Positions 46,656-58,349 of a DNA stretch of 64,000 bases are shown in pieces. Under the pieces are notes generated by a model. That model made no database searches. It worked only from the letters and a program-made list of their open reading frames with translations, and had not been told where the DNA came from. The stretch's first letter is position 1, and the number at the start of each line of letters is the position of its first letter. This DNA is from Pseudeuparius sepicola. Taxonomy: Eukaryota > Arthropoda > Insecta > Coleoptera > Anthribidae. The stretch spans positions 19,740,876-19,804,875 of the forward strand of contig OY987305.1 of the NCBI GenBank assembly GCA_963920635.1, written 5' to 3'. Made by a program: the position numbers and the translations under genes.

Positions 46656-48711
46656 ACTATAATTATTATAAGCGATCGTTAACATCTACATTGCGAATCA
46701 TTTAACTGAGCATGTTCATTCCTGGGTTCAGCCCTAAGTGCATGCAGTTCATAGCTGATCACTATGCCAATGTTGTTGTCTACTGACTTTCACATAAATG
46801 AACAAATTTCGAAAAAATTTAGACACTATATTCTTAATATATTTAGCTAATTTACCACAAACTGTAATATTAATTTTTTAAAGGCTTTAGTGGCAAGGAT
46901 AGGGCTAATTTCTGACATTAATTCCCAGAAATATGTAGTAGATGCAGTATGGCACAATATCGAAATTTGCCTCAATTTTCAATGCAGTTTAATTCAAAAC
47001 AAAAACTTCTTGTCATTTTTCCAGGACTAATTGACTAAAATATTTTTAAAACATACATTTTTGCAGAAAACCAACTTGAAACATGTCTCTAGAAAAGTAG
47101 GTACTGATAAACCAAAAAATGATATTGTTCAACAAAATTAATAATTTATCCAATCAACATCTTTTAATGATGATTAAGTTTTAAAGATATGTCAAATAAT
47201 GAAATTTTATGGAAAAAACCGCTGCCAATAGGATCACTTCTTTTCCACCTTTTTTTTAAATTCATTATTTACTAGTAAATTCTAGTATTTTATACAAATA
47301 CCAAAACAATAGAATATCAAAACCGGCAAATTTACACTTTTTACTTTAATTTACTTTCCACCCCCCATTCCACTCCTTTCTGTGGATCTATTTTGCCCAA
47401 AAGCAATCTGAACTGTCCTATAGAGCTATAAGAGGGGATCATATACACCCATACAAGGTGCACACATTCTAAATTTTACAAAAACTTCACTTCAAATTGA
47501 ATTTCAAATAGTCATCATAAAACTTTCCACATTACCCTTGTCCTCTTCTTCACCATTTTCGACAATTTATGACCTAGTCAGTCGGCTTGGCAACATTATA
47601 TCTCCCATTACATCCACATTTCTAAATAGATCTAATATGGGAATTGTTGTGTACTGCTCAATTTTGGGAATTTATGGTGCCTTAATATTTATTTAATAGT
47701 ACCAATTAGTAGTAACTGCAAAACAAATGGTAAAACATTCCTTCCTGGTAAAAATTCGAACATATGTCTCATTTACAGCCAACAGTAGAGCTTTTTGTTG
47801 ACATCTATAGAATTTTAAAATAATTTGATAAATTTATTGTAATGTGTAAAACGCTGTGTCAGTATTTCAATTTCTTGACCAACAAATTAAAACCAGTGTA
47901 AGCCTGACACACGTCTAATAAAACGAAGTTAGAAATCAAATCAAATGTTTAATCGTTATTATATTATTTGTAAGAACTTAGAGAACACTGTCATTTAGAG
48001 TGTGAGGGGTTCAATGTCATCGCATGCGGTGTGCGCACTAGATAGACCAAGGCTATAGACTGCATGTTTTTCTGTATTCGATCAACCTTGGTTTGATTCG
48101 AGGTTGGGGTAGAGCATATGCACGTCTTTGGAAAGGCATCGCTGTTGGACAAGAGTGCTGGGTAATATGTAGATAGACGGTACTGCTCCTTAATAGCTTT
48201 ATCTGTGTGGTTTACTAATTGCCCTACACTCACTGGGCTATGATTTTCTAGGGTTTCCATAGTGAATGCTATCCTAGTTCTATCAGGAAAAAGCCGGCCT
48301 TAGCCACAAATGAAGCCTAAATAATAGTAATTGCCACCCCTCCTCTGATAAGCTTGTGGTTAGGTATGAAGATGTGTTCTTTACTTAATCTAAAAATGTT
48401 TTCAAATTTCATACACCTATTCCAACCAGCAAATGTTTCTTCTAACTGAAAAAATAAATACAATTTTGGAATGGTGTATTAAAACAACTAAAAATGGTGT
48501 ATTAAAAAAACTACTAAGACCACTAGATTTAAGCGAGTTACCCTGTATTTTGACCCTAAAACAGTATGACTTGGTAATTTTAAAGGGCAATTTTTGCTTA
48601 AACCATTTGTACAGTAGGTACTTTTTTTCTAAGGACCATTACACCTTTATAAATGAAATTAATCAGAACAATAAAAATACAGACTAAGCAGTAAGTAGGT
48701 AGTATTTTAGG

Positions 48712-48782
48712 GTTTAACCAGAGAACAATGTTCTCTGGTTTAACTGTAGGACGTAAGCAGAGAACAAGTTCTCTGACGTAAG
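48712..48782. repeat. Two neighbouring palindromes sharing a CAGAGAAC core
   Basis: Palindrome 1 (48712-48744) is centred on CAGAGAACAATGTTCTCTG with GTTTAAC flanks. Palindrome 2 (48758-48775) is CAGAGAACAAGTTCTCTG, flanked directly by ACGTAAG on both sides. The shared core suggests related origin or a repeated protein-binding site. Confidence 0.7.
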
Positions 48783-48929
48783 ATTCTATCAAAAGGCAAT
48801 AAAATGTGTATATTTTGTAACATTGAACTTGCATCTGTTATTTCTTACAAACACTACTTGATTTGATGACAATACCCCGATTTATATTCTAAAAAAATAT
48901 ATAATACCTATTTCATTCGCAGGACGATA

Positions 48930-49645
48930 TTATTACTTTTACTTATGGCATAAGGGTGGTTTTCACCCCTCTGCCACCCCTGCGTGAAACGGCCTAGATG
49001 ATTTCGTAATCTACACAATTTTCTGAAAATATTTCCGTATCACAATATTTCATCACAAAATTGACTAGAACTTACCACCTGCCCTTCAACCCCCCCCCCC
49101 CCCCCTCCCCCTCTCTCGTTCTTTTGCCCTCATAACTATCCATCCACATTAGCCATTATATATATATGCCTCTAGAAATATTGCCAAACAGTTTCTGTGT
49201 TGAAATATTCGAAAATTTAATGACCATGCACCCTTATTTCTCAATGCACCCCATTTCTGTTGATTTTTACAAGTTGGTATTATGACCATATTTACTTGAA
49301 CTCAATTTTTCCCCTTTCTTAATTTTATTTGAGCCAATTTTCCTGGCTACTACGCGGTAAACACAAAAAATAACGAAAATTGTCTATTTTTACCCCTTTC
49401 CACCCACTTAAATAACAACTTTAAGGGCTCTAGGGTAGTGGACAAATTTCGAATACCAAATTAGACTTTCCAAAATGAAAAATATTTTTTTACCTATAAT
49501 GACACCCAAAGGGCAGATACGGGTAGTTTTCTCCCCTCTGACACCCCTGCGAGAGACGGCCCAGGTGGATTCATAATCTACGAATTTTTCTGAAAATTTT
49601 GACGTATGGCACAATATTTCATCACGAGCTGCACACGGGATGCCA
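48930..49645. repeat. Two direct ~160-bp repeats around a C-rich tract
   Basis: 48935-49090 and 49480-49645 share the same order of phrases, among them CCCCTCTGCCACCCCTGCG / CCCCTCTGACACCCCTGCG, ACGGCC, ATAATCTACG-type text, TTTTCTGAAAAT and ACAATATTTCATCAC. Between them lies a C17-rich tract (49090-49112). This is probably a dispersed repeat in two diverged tandem copies. Confidence 0.6.
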
Positions 49646-50740
49646 AAATCGGACATATGAACCCTGACTACTTAGCACAGTGGCAATGCTTGAGTACTTC
49701 GGGCCCCTAAGCAAATATTAAAAACGCCCGCCTATAATAAAATAGTAGGTATAAGAAAAATTATATTATAACAGTTAATAACAGTCCATTTATTTGACAA
49801 AAAAAAACAAAATATTCCATAACGAACAAACTAAAAAAATATGTTTTCCCCTTATTACAAAAGAATAGCGAAGTAAGAGAAACGAGCACAACTGATGACT
49901 CCAGACCCATAGCTAGAATTGGTTGATAGGGGGTTCACAAATAAAACAACTTTAAATTTATTTTTCGTATCGAAAAATTGCGTTCCAGGCAAAAAAAATC
50001 AAATTTTCAAGAACAAACAATTAATGACGTAACCTAATACATATAAACTATTACGTAAGTATATCAGTTGGTGGTAATTAACAATAATTAAACAATTAAT
50101 GACGTAATTGGTAATTAACAATTAATGATGTAACCTAATACATATAAACTGTTACGTAAGTATATCAGTTGGTGGTAATTTTTCTTTGTTAACTTAACTA
50201 TGGGACTTTTTTTGCCACTTTTAGATGTGATTTTCACCTCCGCTTATGACATCAAAGCTACTACAAAGTTACTATTACCATCAAAATCACTATGTAGTGA
50301 CAGTCACTAGCAAATGCGACTTTTTTGCTGTTTTGCTCTATATGAGTGCATATGCATGCTAACACGGTGTCAATGCAGTCATTGTGGTGTAGTGAGATTT
50401 AGTGCTAATTCTGTGATCTGGCCACCATAAAGTACCATTTATTTTCCTACTGATGGAGAACGTCGCTAAAATGTATCCCATACGACCCTGAGATTACGTG
50501 GCACATTACTCATGGGCCCAGGCCCAAAGGGGGGTCCATAAGGGCCTCCTGTCAATCTTCTACTCTACGAATCATCCAAGAGCGTAGATAAGGGGGGGGG
50601 TTGGGGTTTCACCCCCCTCCATTGTGAGAGAAAGACATCATGATGATGTGAGTTTGCAATTTCTTATGCCTCATATATATTGTGATGTGCTGCACGATTT
50701 TGATGAATTATTGTATGGGTAGGAATTGTCTTTACGCACA
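49646..50740. other. Repeat-derived DNA with a local tandem duplication
   Basis: Contains the ~62-bp direct repeat at 50018-50079 and 50119-50180, and a G-tract end (GAGCGTAGATAAGGGGGGGG, ~50580) resembling GGGCGTAGATACGGGGGGG at 57325. The latter suggests fragments of one transposon family with GCGTAGATA-G(n) ends. No gene is seen. Confidence 0.45.
50018..50180. repeat. Tandem duplication, two ~62-bp copies 101 bp apart
   Basis: CAATTAATGACGTAACCTAA ... CAGTTGGTGGTAATT at 50018-50079 recurs at 50119-50180 with only two or three changes (GACGTAAC to GATGTAAC, CTATTACG to CTGTTACG). The spacer also repeats AATTAACAATTAA. A recent local duplication. Confidence 0.9.
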
Positions 50741-51300
50741 CTATTCCACGGCCTGCTATGATTTTTTTTTCGATGTGATTTTTTTGGAAAATGCTATTAG
50801 GGATTTTTTTATCGCAAATCTGACAACATAGCTTTATTCGACACCCCCTGAAACCACAATGTCCCAAGTTTCATTAATTTAATTCGCCGACTAACATTTC
50901 TACAGGGCCTTAGATTTGGGAAAATTTAATTTTTTTATTTTCAATTAAAAATCTGGAATGCTTTGAACATATTTGAAAATCGGGAAAACTTAATCTAAAC
51001 ATCCCAAAAATGTCCCACTAATAAAGAAAACAGAAAAAAAAATCGTACCATTTTAAAATAATACCCAACTATGGTGGCATATTTTCTGTGATCTATGAAG
51101 AATTTGCCATATTTAAGTATTATTTTAAAACAGTAGGATAGTGTTTTTTTTTCAATTTATTTATTAGTGGGACGTTTCGATTAAGTTGTATATTTTTCAA
51201 ATATTTCCAAAAAAACAATTTTCCTAACTATAAAAAAATCCCTAATAGGGTTTTCCAAAAAATCGCATTGAAAAAAAAATCATAGCAGGCCATGGAATAG
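50741..51300. mobile_element. Foldback MITE, 560 bp, CTATTCCACGGCCTGC ends
   Basis: CTATTCCACGGCCTGCTATG at the left pairs with CATAGCAGGCCATGGAATAG at the right. The pairing continues inward through GCTATTAGGGATTTTTTTAT / AAAAAAATCCCTAATAGG, the AATGTCCCACTAATAAA / TTTATTAGTGGGACG block and ATTTTAAAATAATACCCA / TAAGTATTATTTTAAAA. It is almost a full-length palindrome. A related arm lies in the last ABHD17 intron (23811-23880). Confidence 0.85.
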
Positions 51301-52334
51301 TGATGCCATCATGACCATGACGGTATGTCCAACAAGTGTGTATGGACACTTCCTACACACACCCAAAAATCATCAAAATCGTGCAGCGAAACACAATTTT
51401 ACAGGTGTGTTTCGGATCAAATCTGAACACCCTCCGTGCACAAATTTTAATGATGTATTTTTGAGACCAAAATAACACTTTTTCCCTATAAACACGTGCT
51501 AAAATGCACCCCCTCCGACCTAAAAACAAATGTTACCCCCCTAATGAGTGCTGGTTTATCGGCTGGGCACTCGAGGCGGGCACCCAGGGTCCCGGTCTGC
51601 ACATTTACATCGACACACACGTGCAAAAACATTGACAAAAGTCTAGTTTTCAGGAGAGAGGTTTGAAAATTTTGGCTATTAAAAAAGCTTACATATTTTT
51701 AACCAATGGACATTTTTTTGTACTTTTTCAATAGAAGGCATTCAGATGAGTGGGTAGTTACTTTTTCAAACAAGCGAGATTTTCTACCTTTTTCTGTACT
51801 TGCAATTCCAACAATTTCATCAATTTTACGGTAAAAACATTGTCCTTTACAATGTTTTTCAAATGTACAATTTTAAATATTAGAAGTTAAAATATATTTG
51901 ATTTTAAACAATTTCCATGCAAATACATTGTAACACCTTAGAATGTGTGGCTATTTCTTAAAATAGATAATACCTATTCGTTTGATCTAACATATAGGAA
52001 AATTAAATGGCTGCAGTAAATTGTAAAACAGGTTAAAATGGAAAAATGGATTTCTTTTAGTTCATAATAAGTATTCTAATTGTGTCTCAATAAAACTTCA
52101 TCTAAGAACATTGTAAATGCCATTTCCTTTAAAAACTTGTGATTTTTCCAAGCAAAAATATTGTAAGTAGCGTTACAATGCTTTAACAGTCGAACTAATG
52201 GAAACCCAAAATTGTAACTGTATTTACAATGTAAATTAAAAATTATTGGAATTGTAATTAACTACTATGTTTTACCGCTGAAAACATCAATTTTGTCAGA
52301 TACAATGGGATCCAAAAATATCCCGTAACTAAAG

Positions 52335-52665
52335 TCTATCCAAGTTACAGCGGCAGTAGATATAAACAAAGTCACATGACCGCCTTGCGATAGATTACCA
52401 GGGTCGGGCTAATATGAGATTCCAAGTGGCTTGTAATTCTGAACTAATTCTTTTAGAAGTTCTAAAATTTGTGTTTCTACCTTTCGTGCTCGCGATCCGA
52501 AATAAAATATGCAGGAAACTCGACTGAAGGAAGAGCCGGACCTGCATTCTGCTCGCCGCGTAAACACTTGACATTTTATGACGGCCAGACCTATAAGAGA
52601 ATAGGTCACGTGGTGGCCAATGTTTTGATCCACTGCCTCTGTAACTTGGATAACTTTAGACCTCA
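52335..52665. repeat. Palindromic repeat, ~330 bp
   Basis: TATCCAAGTTACAGCGGCAGT at the left resembles the complement of the right-hand ACTGCCTCTGTAACTTGGATA, followed by GTCACATGACC / GGTCACGTGG. The ~90-codon frame on the minus strand (52409-52678) crosses this palindrome and shows no recognisable domain, so I do not call it a gene. Confidence 0.55.
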
Positions 52666-53124
52666 GAAATGCGAACAAGTGAAAATCTTAAAAATGTCAC
52701 TTACAATGTTCATGTATGCATGTATCGATATGTAGAATTTATAAATCAAAAATGATGTACATAAAAATATCAAAATAAAAACAATGCAATTTATTTGAAC
52801 AGTTTTGCGACAATAATCTGCATGCACATTTATGTTTTTATTTTCTATTTCGTAATAAATATTGAAACATCAATTTTTGTTTTATTTGTAAAAAAGAGCC
52901 CGAAGGCAGACTACTATTAAAAGGGGCCATAAATCTATAGCGCCCAGGGCCCGAAGTTTGGCTAAATCGGCGAAAATAGCTACCTGCAAATTTTCAAGAA
53001 AGTCAATGCACAACTGTAGCCTACTTCAAAATAATCGTTTTTTTTTGTAAAACTTTGGAGGGCTATAGGTCGGAGGGGGTGCATATAGGACACATGTTTA
53101 TAGAAAAATAGGTATTTATGTTCC

Positions 53125-53670
53125 ACTGAAGTTCAACTTTTTATGACTCATATGGAATTTAGTTGCCGAGGCCTCTGGCCGAGGCAAATAAACCACACGA
53201 GTCATAAAAAGAACTTCAATGCCGAGGTACATATTATATATTTTTTGAAATTGAAAAAAAAGTTTTATTAGGCAAGAAAATAATCAAACGGGATCACCCG
53301 TCCATGAACCAACTGAGCGCGGTGTTGCTTGACTTTGACGATCGCTTTACCTAGGTTAAGTATGATAGGTAAGACACGGCACCTTCAAACAGAAAAACCA
53401 AACTGCTGCTTGTTGTGCAGCCTCCATAACAAATCTATTGATATTTAAACCTACTAAAATATTTATACTGAAAGATTGCGCTGCTATAGGTAACAATTTC
53501 ACAATGTGTAGGAAAAGTTAAATGGACCTTTTGTGGCCGGGTTTTGAATATTTGGTCACTTTTGACGGGCAACGGATCCACGTCTGACGTTTGATGTTTA
53601 CATCTCGCCAAGGCCTACTTATTGAAAAAATTGTACAATAATGGGCTACTTCACTGCCGATTTCAAGAAA
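53125..53670 (-). mobile_element. Insert carrying 5S-derived repeat, copy C
   Basis: Lies inside the right arm of the TIR element at 51430-53715. It starts with a palindrome (AACTTTTTATGACTC ... GAGTCATAAAAAG, with GCCGAGGCCTCTGGCCGAGGC between). On the minus strand, 53290-53345 reads AAAGTCAAGCAACACCGCGC and GTTCATGGACGGGTGATCCC, again 5S rRNA-like. The following ~180 bp (TTGTGCAGCCTCC..., AAGATTGCGCTGC) match copies A and B at 7.6 and 8.3 kb. Confidence 0.55.
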
Positions 53671-53715
53671 AATATATTATTTTGGTCTCAAAAATACGTC
53701 ATTGAAATTTGTGCA

Positions 53716-54262
53716 TGTTTTGCATGTATATACAATAAATATACCAGGTGTGCCAAAAAATTTCAGACTTTTTTGTTTTGACCACAATTTTTTTTATCTA
53801 CCGATTTTAAAAAACAAGGCATTGTTGCTTGTAGAAAAGAGCGGACTATTGACAGAAGGCTTTAAAATAGCCGATTTTGCTCCGAGACAGGGCCGGCTCT
53901 CGAGCGTCACCGCGTCTGCCAGGGTCGGATTAAGTCAAATAATATCACAAATATTTATAGATTGTCCTGCCTGCGGTTACATTTTTATAAAATATATAAT
54001 CTTATAGATTTTTCACAGTTGTTCTTTGTAATATGCTTTGCAGTCGTGGTTAGGTGCATGCATACATTATGCATCACAGTAGCAGTAGTTGCTGAAATTG
54101 TTTGGAGGTGAAAGAAATGAAAGTATTTGGAGATATCTCAATGTACATATATAATATATATTACAAAAATTATAAACACTAATAAGTGCAATACAAAATA
54201 ACACATAAATTTATATTACAGGTGTTGCAAATTCGATAATTTGTAATTTTTCTTATTTGCAG
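53716..54262. other. AT-rich DNA, no gene supported
   Basis: A short GC-rich island (GAGACAGGGCCGGCTCTCGAGC at 53883-53904) is the only compositional feature. Nothing is recognised. Confidence 0.4.
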
Positions 54263-56335
54263 TTACTCGCATATTCTGTTTAAAATTTTCAAAGATGAAA
54301 ATATTCTACATACCCTCAATAAAAAATCATAAGGAAATGGTTCACAAGGATGAATGTAACAACATAGCGTATAAAGTTCTTTTATTTTTATACCTACATT
54401 ATTTTCTGCTGCATATTTAGGAAAACACTTACAAAACTGGTCTTCCAATTTATAAATATAATCCAAAAAGTCTTGTGGGGGAGAAATAAGTTTTCCAAAA
54501 GTTTCATTATCTGAAGTTTCATAACCCCAAAGAAAGTGAACATGTCACTCTCAATAATGTGGGATTATTTAAATACGAAGTACAAACGTCGCACTGATGT
54601 TTTTCTAAACATTTTTTCAAGAAATGACCAGAAACATATGCTATACAATTTTTTTCACTTAATTCTAGATTTATATAATCAGTAGAGTTAATTGACAAAT
54701 TTGAGAAAACTGTTGTTGGTTCAATAACATTTTTTTTATAAATCTCCGTTTTTTCTGGCGTAAGGACTAGAAGAGCATCAAAGTCTTCAATACAATTTGA
54801 CCCTTCAGAATGTTGAAAGTAATGAATGCAGAATAACTTTTTAAAGGCTCTCTCACACTGAATATATGTAGGGTTTAAACAGTTTCCTCCTTGCTGGCTT
54901 ATGCTACCAAAAAAGTTTTCTAGCCAATCTGGGTTAAACCTTCTGGTGTAAAAACAACAACATTTTCTAAATTAAATTTGTTCCAAATCTGTAACATTGC
55001 CTTTATAGTTATTTTCCAACCCCTGATGAATTTTATCTGTTTCGTTACATCTTTTTGTCCATTTGAAACTTTGAGTGTATCCCAAAAACAATACATTTCA
55101 TTCAAAAAGTTGATTTGAAAATCTGCCCCCACAAATGATCTATTGAAAGATTTACTACCTTCAACTTTTAAAGAATTCAATATATCAAACAATTTGTCCA
55201 TTTTATCAACAAATGTAACTGTAGCATATGCAGCGGATGGTAACTGATTAAATCCTACGTAGGTATTTAGCGTTGCAGCAACAACTGTTGCACTAAAAAT
55301 TTGTGCAGCAAACTTTACTTTCATTTTCTGAAAACCCGAAGGATTTAAATGCTCATTTGTGAGTTTTGGAGAATGTCTCAAACTCAGAGGTTTTTGTTTA
55401 TCACTTGCATACGTTGCATCAATGTGTGACTTATTTGTTATTTGTTAATCCTTCCTTCTTCCTTCCTTTGAAAAATATATTTAAAAAAGTTATTTCTAGT
55501 CAACTTTAACAAATGTGGCACATCAAATAGATAAAATATTTTTTGGTTATTTTTGAGAATAAAGTATGGAAAATCAGGAGTAACATTCAACGAATTGGTC
55601 AATTGTATAAAATTAGAACCCTGGTCTGAAACAACAGCACACACATGTAACCCTACAGTCTGTAATTTTTTAATGGTTTCAAATATGACAAGCTTTAAAG
55701 CATGTGTCAACGAAAAAATATCCCACTGGTTGTTTCCAACCAGAAAATATCCCCCTGGCCATTAAAACAAGTACACTCTTTGCAGGAGTGAATTTCTTTT
55801 CACTTAATGTATCTTGAAAACCCACAATTTCATCTCGGCCTCTTGTGATAAAAGATATGTCTTTTTATTGACATTTCATCGACACATAATATGCAGTCCT
55901 TTGCCCTATCTTGAAAAGATGATAGTTTGGTCTCAATTGCATTAAAAACGAAGCTATTTAATTAAATTTGTAATTCTGTACAGTGTGCTTTTTGAAGGCA
56001 ATGACAGGAGTGTTCTTAAAAATCGATATGCATGTGGACTTAAAAAATAAAGGGTCAATGCAAATTGTTTAAAGTAAGCAGTATAGCGGAAACCGTGCGG
56101 ATTTTTTTTAGAATTTTCATAGCATATTTTTAGAAATGCTGCTGTTGGTGGTGTGAAATGTTGGTTGCAGAAATCAAAGAACTTCTCGGCCGTTATATTC
56201 TTCGGAGCTTGCTGTTTTTGTGCGTCATATGTCTTCAATTTTCTTTCCAAATTTCTAATTTTTTGGCGCATAGCATGCTTTCTTGGAGAATCTGCAGTTA
56301 ACAATGAAACTGTTTGGCTGGCCGTATCTAAAGGA
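54263..56335 (-). pseudogene. P-element/THAP9-like transposase, decayed
   Basis: Reading downward, 56330-55960 has KHAMRQKIRNLERKLKTY, then FALTLYFLSPHAYRFLRTLL and SLPSKSTLYRI. About 55890 has CILCVDEMSIKRHIFYH, which carries the first catalytic aspartate. About 55770 has the VLMARGIFSGWKQPVGYFF segment. 55650 has AVVSDQGSNF, the second aspartate, and DVPHLLKLTRNNFFKYIF. 55380 has PKLTNEHLNPSGFQKMKVKF, MDKLFDILNSLKVEG and SFNRSFVG. 54910 has WLENFFGSISQQGGNCLNPT, and 54640 has AYVSGHFLKKCLEKHQCDVC. This is the domain order of P-element and THAP9 transposases. A pyrimidine-rich acceptor (TTTTCCTTTAG) precedes 56335, so the first exon with the THAP zinc finger should lie above it, but I do not find it. 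Frameshifts at about 55830, 55720 and 54540 make the gene non-functional. Confidence 0.85.
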
Positions 56336-56368
56336 AAAAAAAAAGTAAATAATTTAAAGCATCCTTAA

Positions 56369-56685
56369 CCAATATTTTTGAGAAAAAAAAAGTGCGCTAC
56401 TGACTTTTTTAAAACTTATAATTTTTTCGCATTAAGCAATTAAGAATACCTAACAACTTTTTTGTTTCTTGAATTTTTTTCGTGTCTTGCTTCGTTTTCG
56501 ATAAAGCAACAATGCAACTACAAAGCAATGACACAATAAAGTGGTTTTTATTGTTTTCTCGGAAACGAAGTAAGATACGAAAAAAAATCAAGAGGCAAAA
56601 AAGTTGTACTTTTACGTGCTTAATGTGAAAAAACATAAAAGCTTTAAAAAAGTCAGTGGTGCGCTTTTTTTCTCAAAAATATAGG
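56369..56685. mobile_element. piggyBac-type palindromic MITE, TTAA target
   Basis: TTAA|CCAATATTTTTGAG ... CTCAAAAATATAGG|TTAA, 317 bp, inverted over most of its length (AAGTGCGCTACTGACTTTTTT with AAAAAAGTCAGTGGTGCGCTT, read as complements). It sits just upstream of the P-like exon, in its intron or leader. Confidence 0.85.
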
Positions 56686-56950
56686 TTAAGCTGCCTCCCG
56701 GGACACCACTGTACTTAATAATTTCAATCTACATAGGGCTAAATTAACCCCTATCTACCATAAATAACACTGCCAAATTTCAACAAAATCGGTTAAGGGA
56801 TTATCAAGATTATTACAAAAAATTTTTTTTAAGAAGTTTGATACAGGGTTATCTTGAAAATGAAGCATTACCAGACCAATGTGTATATAAACTTTTCCTC
56901 TTAGAATCACTCAAAGAATTAACCCTTGAAGTTTGGCCACGTACTTAAAA
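56686..56950. other. Unassigned sequence between two MITEs
   Basis: Short AT-rich stretch. The phrase AATTTCAACAAAATCGGTTAAGG resembles text common in dispersed insect repeats. No gene is seen. Confidence 0.3.
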
Positions 56951-57334
56951 GAAAGTTGGACACAAATGGAAAACTTTTTTATTATTAATTTCTCAGAAAA
57001 TTTTAAAAGATACAAGTTGGTGCATCATTTAAAATTCAAAACGCATATATCAAAATTTAAATATCTCTTTTTGGGTACGAACACAGACCTATATAGCTTC
57101 GCTACAGACTGTGCCTCGCCGTATATTTTTAGGCGAACCCAAAAGGATGCCAAGTCCCTGGAGTTGGCATCCTTTGTGGGAATTCGTACAAATATTTCCA
57201 CTACCGTCCCATAGAGGTCGCTGAGTTCTACATCTTTCCACTCGTCGTTGCCAAATGTCGCCTATCCGGCCCATTTTAGGGATAAAAATACATCTGCATA
57301 CAAGCAGATGTATTATGTATATAAACACCAAGGG

Positions 57335-57389
57335 CGTAGATACGGGGGGGGGGGGGGGCAGAGGGGGTAATGACCCCCCCCCCCCCCCA
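57335..57389. repeat. G(n)/C(n) homopolymer pair
   Basis: A run of ~17 G near 57342-57358 and ~17 C near 57374-57390, separated by GCAGAGGGGGTAATGA. This is itself an inverted repeat and a potential G-quadruplex. It follows GGGCGTAGATAC, a phrase also at 50580 before another G tract. Confidence 0.8.
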
Positions 57390-57467
57390 AGAAAACCAGA
57401 ACCTTAACCAGTGGGCTATTACCACGACACGTCTATAGTAGAAAATAAAAATATTGTATTAATTTTT

Positions 57468-57650
57468 ATAATGAACTCTGTAAAAAGACGCAAAAAAAAT
57501 TTTAGCAAAGAAAGTCTGCCAAATTCCGCTTCTGAAACATTACCTTTGTGTGATCCCAATATATATCCAAAAATATATGAACTTTTGAAAATTCTGTGTA
57601 CACTGCCTGTAAGGGTAGCCTCGGCGAAATAGACCGGGAGATAGTGACAG
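57468..57650 (+). pseudogene. hAT transposase C-terminal fragment
   Basis: The frame reads MNSVKRRKKNFSKESLPNSA, then IYPKIYELLKILCTLPVRVA and SAK, then a stop. The segment YP.IY.LL.IL.TLPV.VASAE is the start of the hAT C-terminal dimerisation domain (hATC), here ending where ERSFS should follow. Only about 50 codons are left. Confidence 0.6.
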
Positions 57651-58349
57651 ATTTTTGGACGTGATTTTACTCAGTATGCCTTGCAAAGGGCATTATGTGG
57701 CACATATTCTCACAATAATAAGGTATGAATCAGAGAGTCATCCTGGGTTCTTCATGTGAAAAACTGAGTTTTCAATTATTCGAAAAATATGCGTTTTGAT
57801 ATGATTTTATACAGGCTGCCATGTTTTTTATAATGAAGTTCAAATAGAAAATTCCTCGGAAAACCATAGGCATACCGTTAGGGTGGGTCCAAAGGGCTAT
57901 TATTGCCACGTGATCTTGTATTTTAATAATTAATTTTTCATCTTTAAAAAGACTCAAATCTTGGTTGAGGTCCACTATGGGACAAGAGAGGCTTGTAGGG
58001 TTGACGCTTTTACGTATTCACAGGGATATAAAACCTTGCCCTGAAGTAGTACTAAACAGATTTGCCAATAATAGTAACAAAAGGATTTTAGATTTAGTTC
58101 TATAAAGACTGGTTTATGTGTGGATATATTTTTTATATTTTGACTGATTTTTTTTAGTTTATAAATGTTTTTTTAAGAGTAGATTTCGACTGATTTTTTT
58201 GTTTTGATTCTGTTTTCATCAAAGAAAAAGTATATATTTTATTTTTATATTTTTTACCATTTTTTATTTTCAGTTTGTTTCATTGTTCTTTGTTTTAAGT
58301 ATATAGTACCTATACATATTGTTATTCAATATATTACTAGTGTTTTTTT
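57651..58349. other. AT-rich interior of the 5.9-kb insertion
   Basis: No gene; short frames and T-rich runs. Towards 58150-58330 the sequence is nearly pure A/T. Confidence 0.4.

Larger units (their letters stand above)
46281..48929. other. AT-rich region with hairpins, no gene supported
   Basis: Holds a 75-bp hairpin (46581-46655) and paired palindromes (48712-48782), listed separately. The segment 47990-48290 is of more balanced composition and has a 90-codon minus-strand frame (47991-48260) without similarity that I recognise; it may be a retroelement piece. The rest is low-complexity A/T. Confidence 0.4.
51430..53715. mobile_element. TIR element with insertions (outer arms)
   Basis: The left arm 51438-51530 (CACAAATTTTAATGATG, GTATTTTTGAGACCAAAATA, TGCACCCCCTCCGACCTA) is the complement of two separated right-hand pieces, 53055-53122 (AGGTCGGAGGGGGTGCATAT) and 53675-53715 (TATTTTGGTCTCAAAAATAC). 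The right arm is therefore split by an insert of about 545 bp (53125-53670) that carries 5S-derived copy C. The interior also holds the palindrome at 52335-52665. Confidence 0.6.

Noticed and set aside
47991..48260. 90-codon minus-strand frame as a gene
   Set aside because: No recognisable motif, no splice context and no neighbours that support it.
48715..48740. Steroid-receptor-like AGAACA...TGTTCT dyad
   Set aside because: The spacing is one base rather than three, and this receptor type is not expected in an insect; the palindrome is better viewed as a small repeat.
49090..49112. C-rich homopolymer as telomeric or G-quadruplex function
   Set aside because: It lacks a repeat unit such as TTAGG, and similar tracts occur at transposon ends (57342, 63910).
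52409..52678. 90-codon minus-strand frame
   Set aside because: It crosses the arms of a palindromic repeat and shows no domain, so I treat it as chance.
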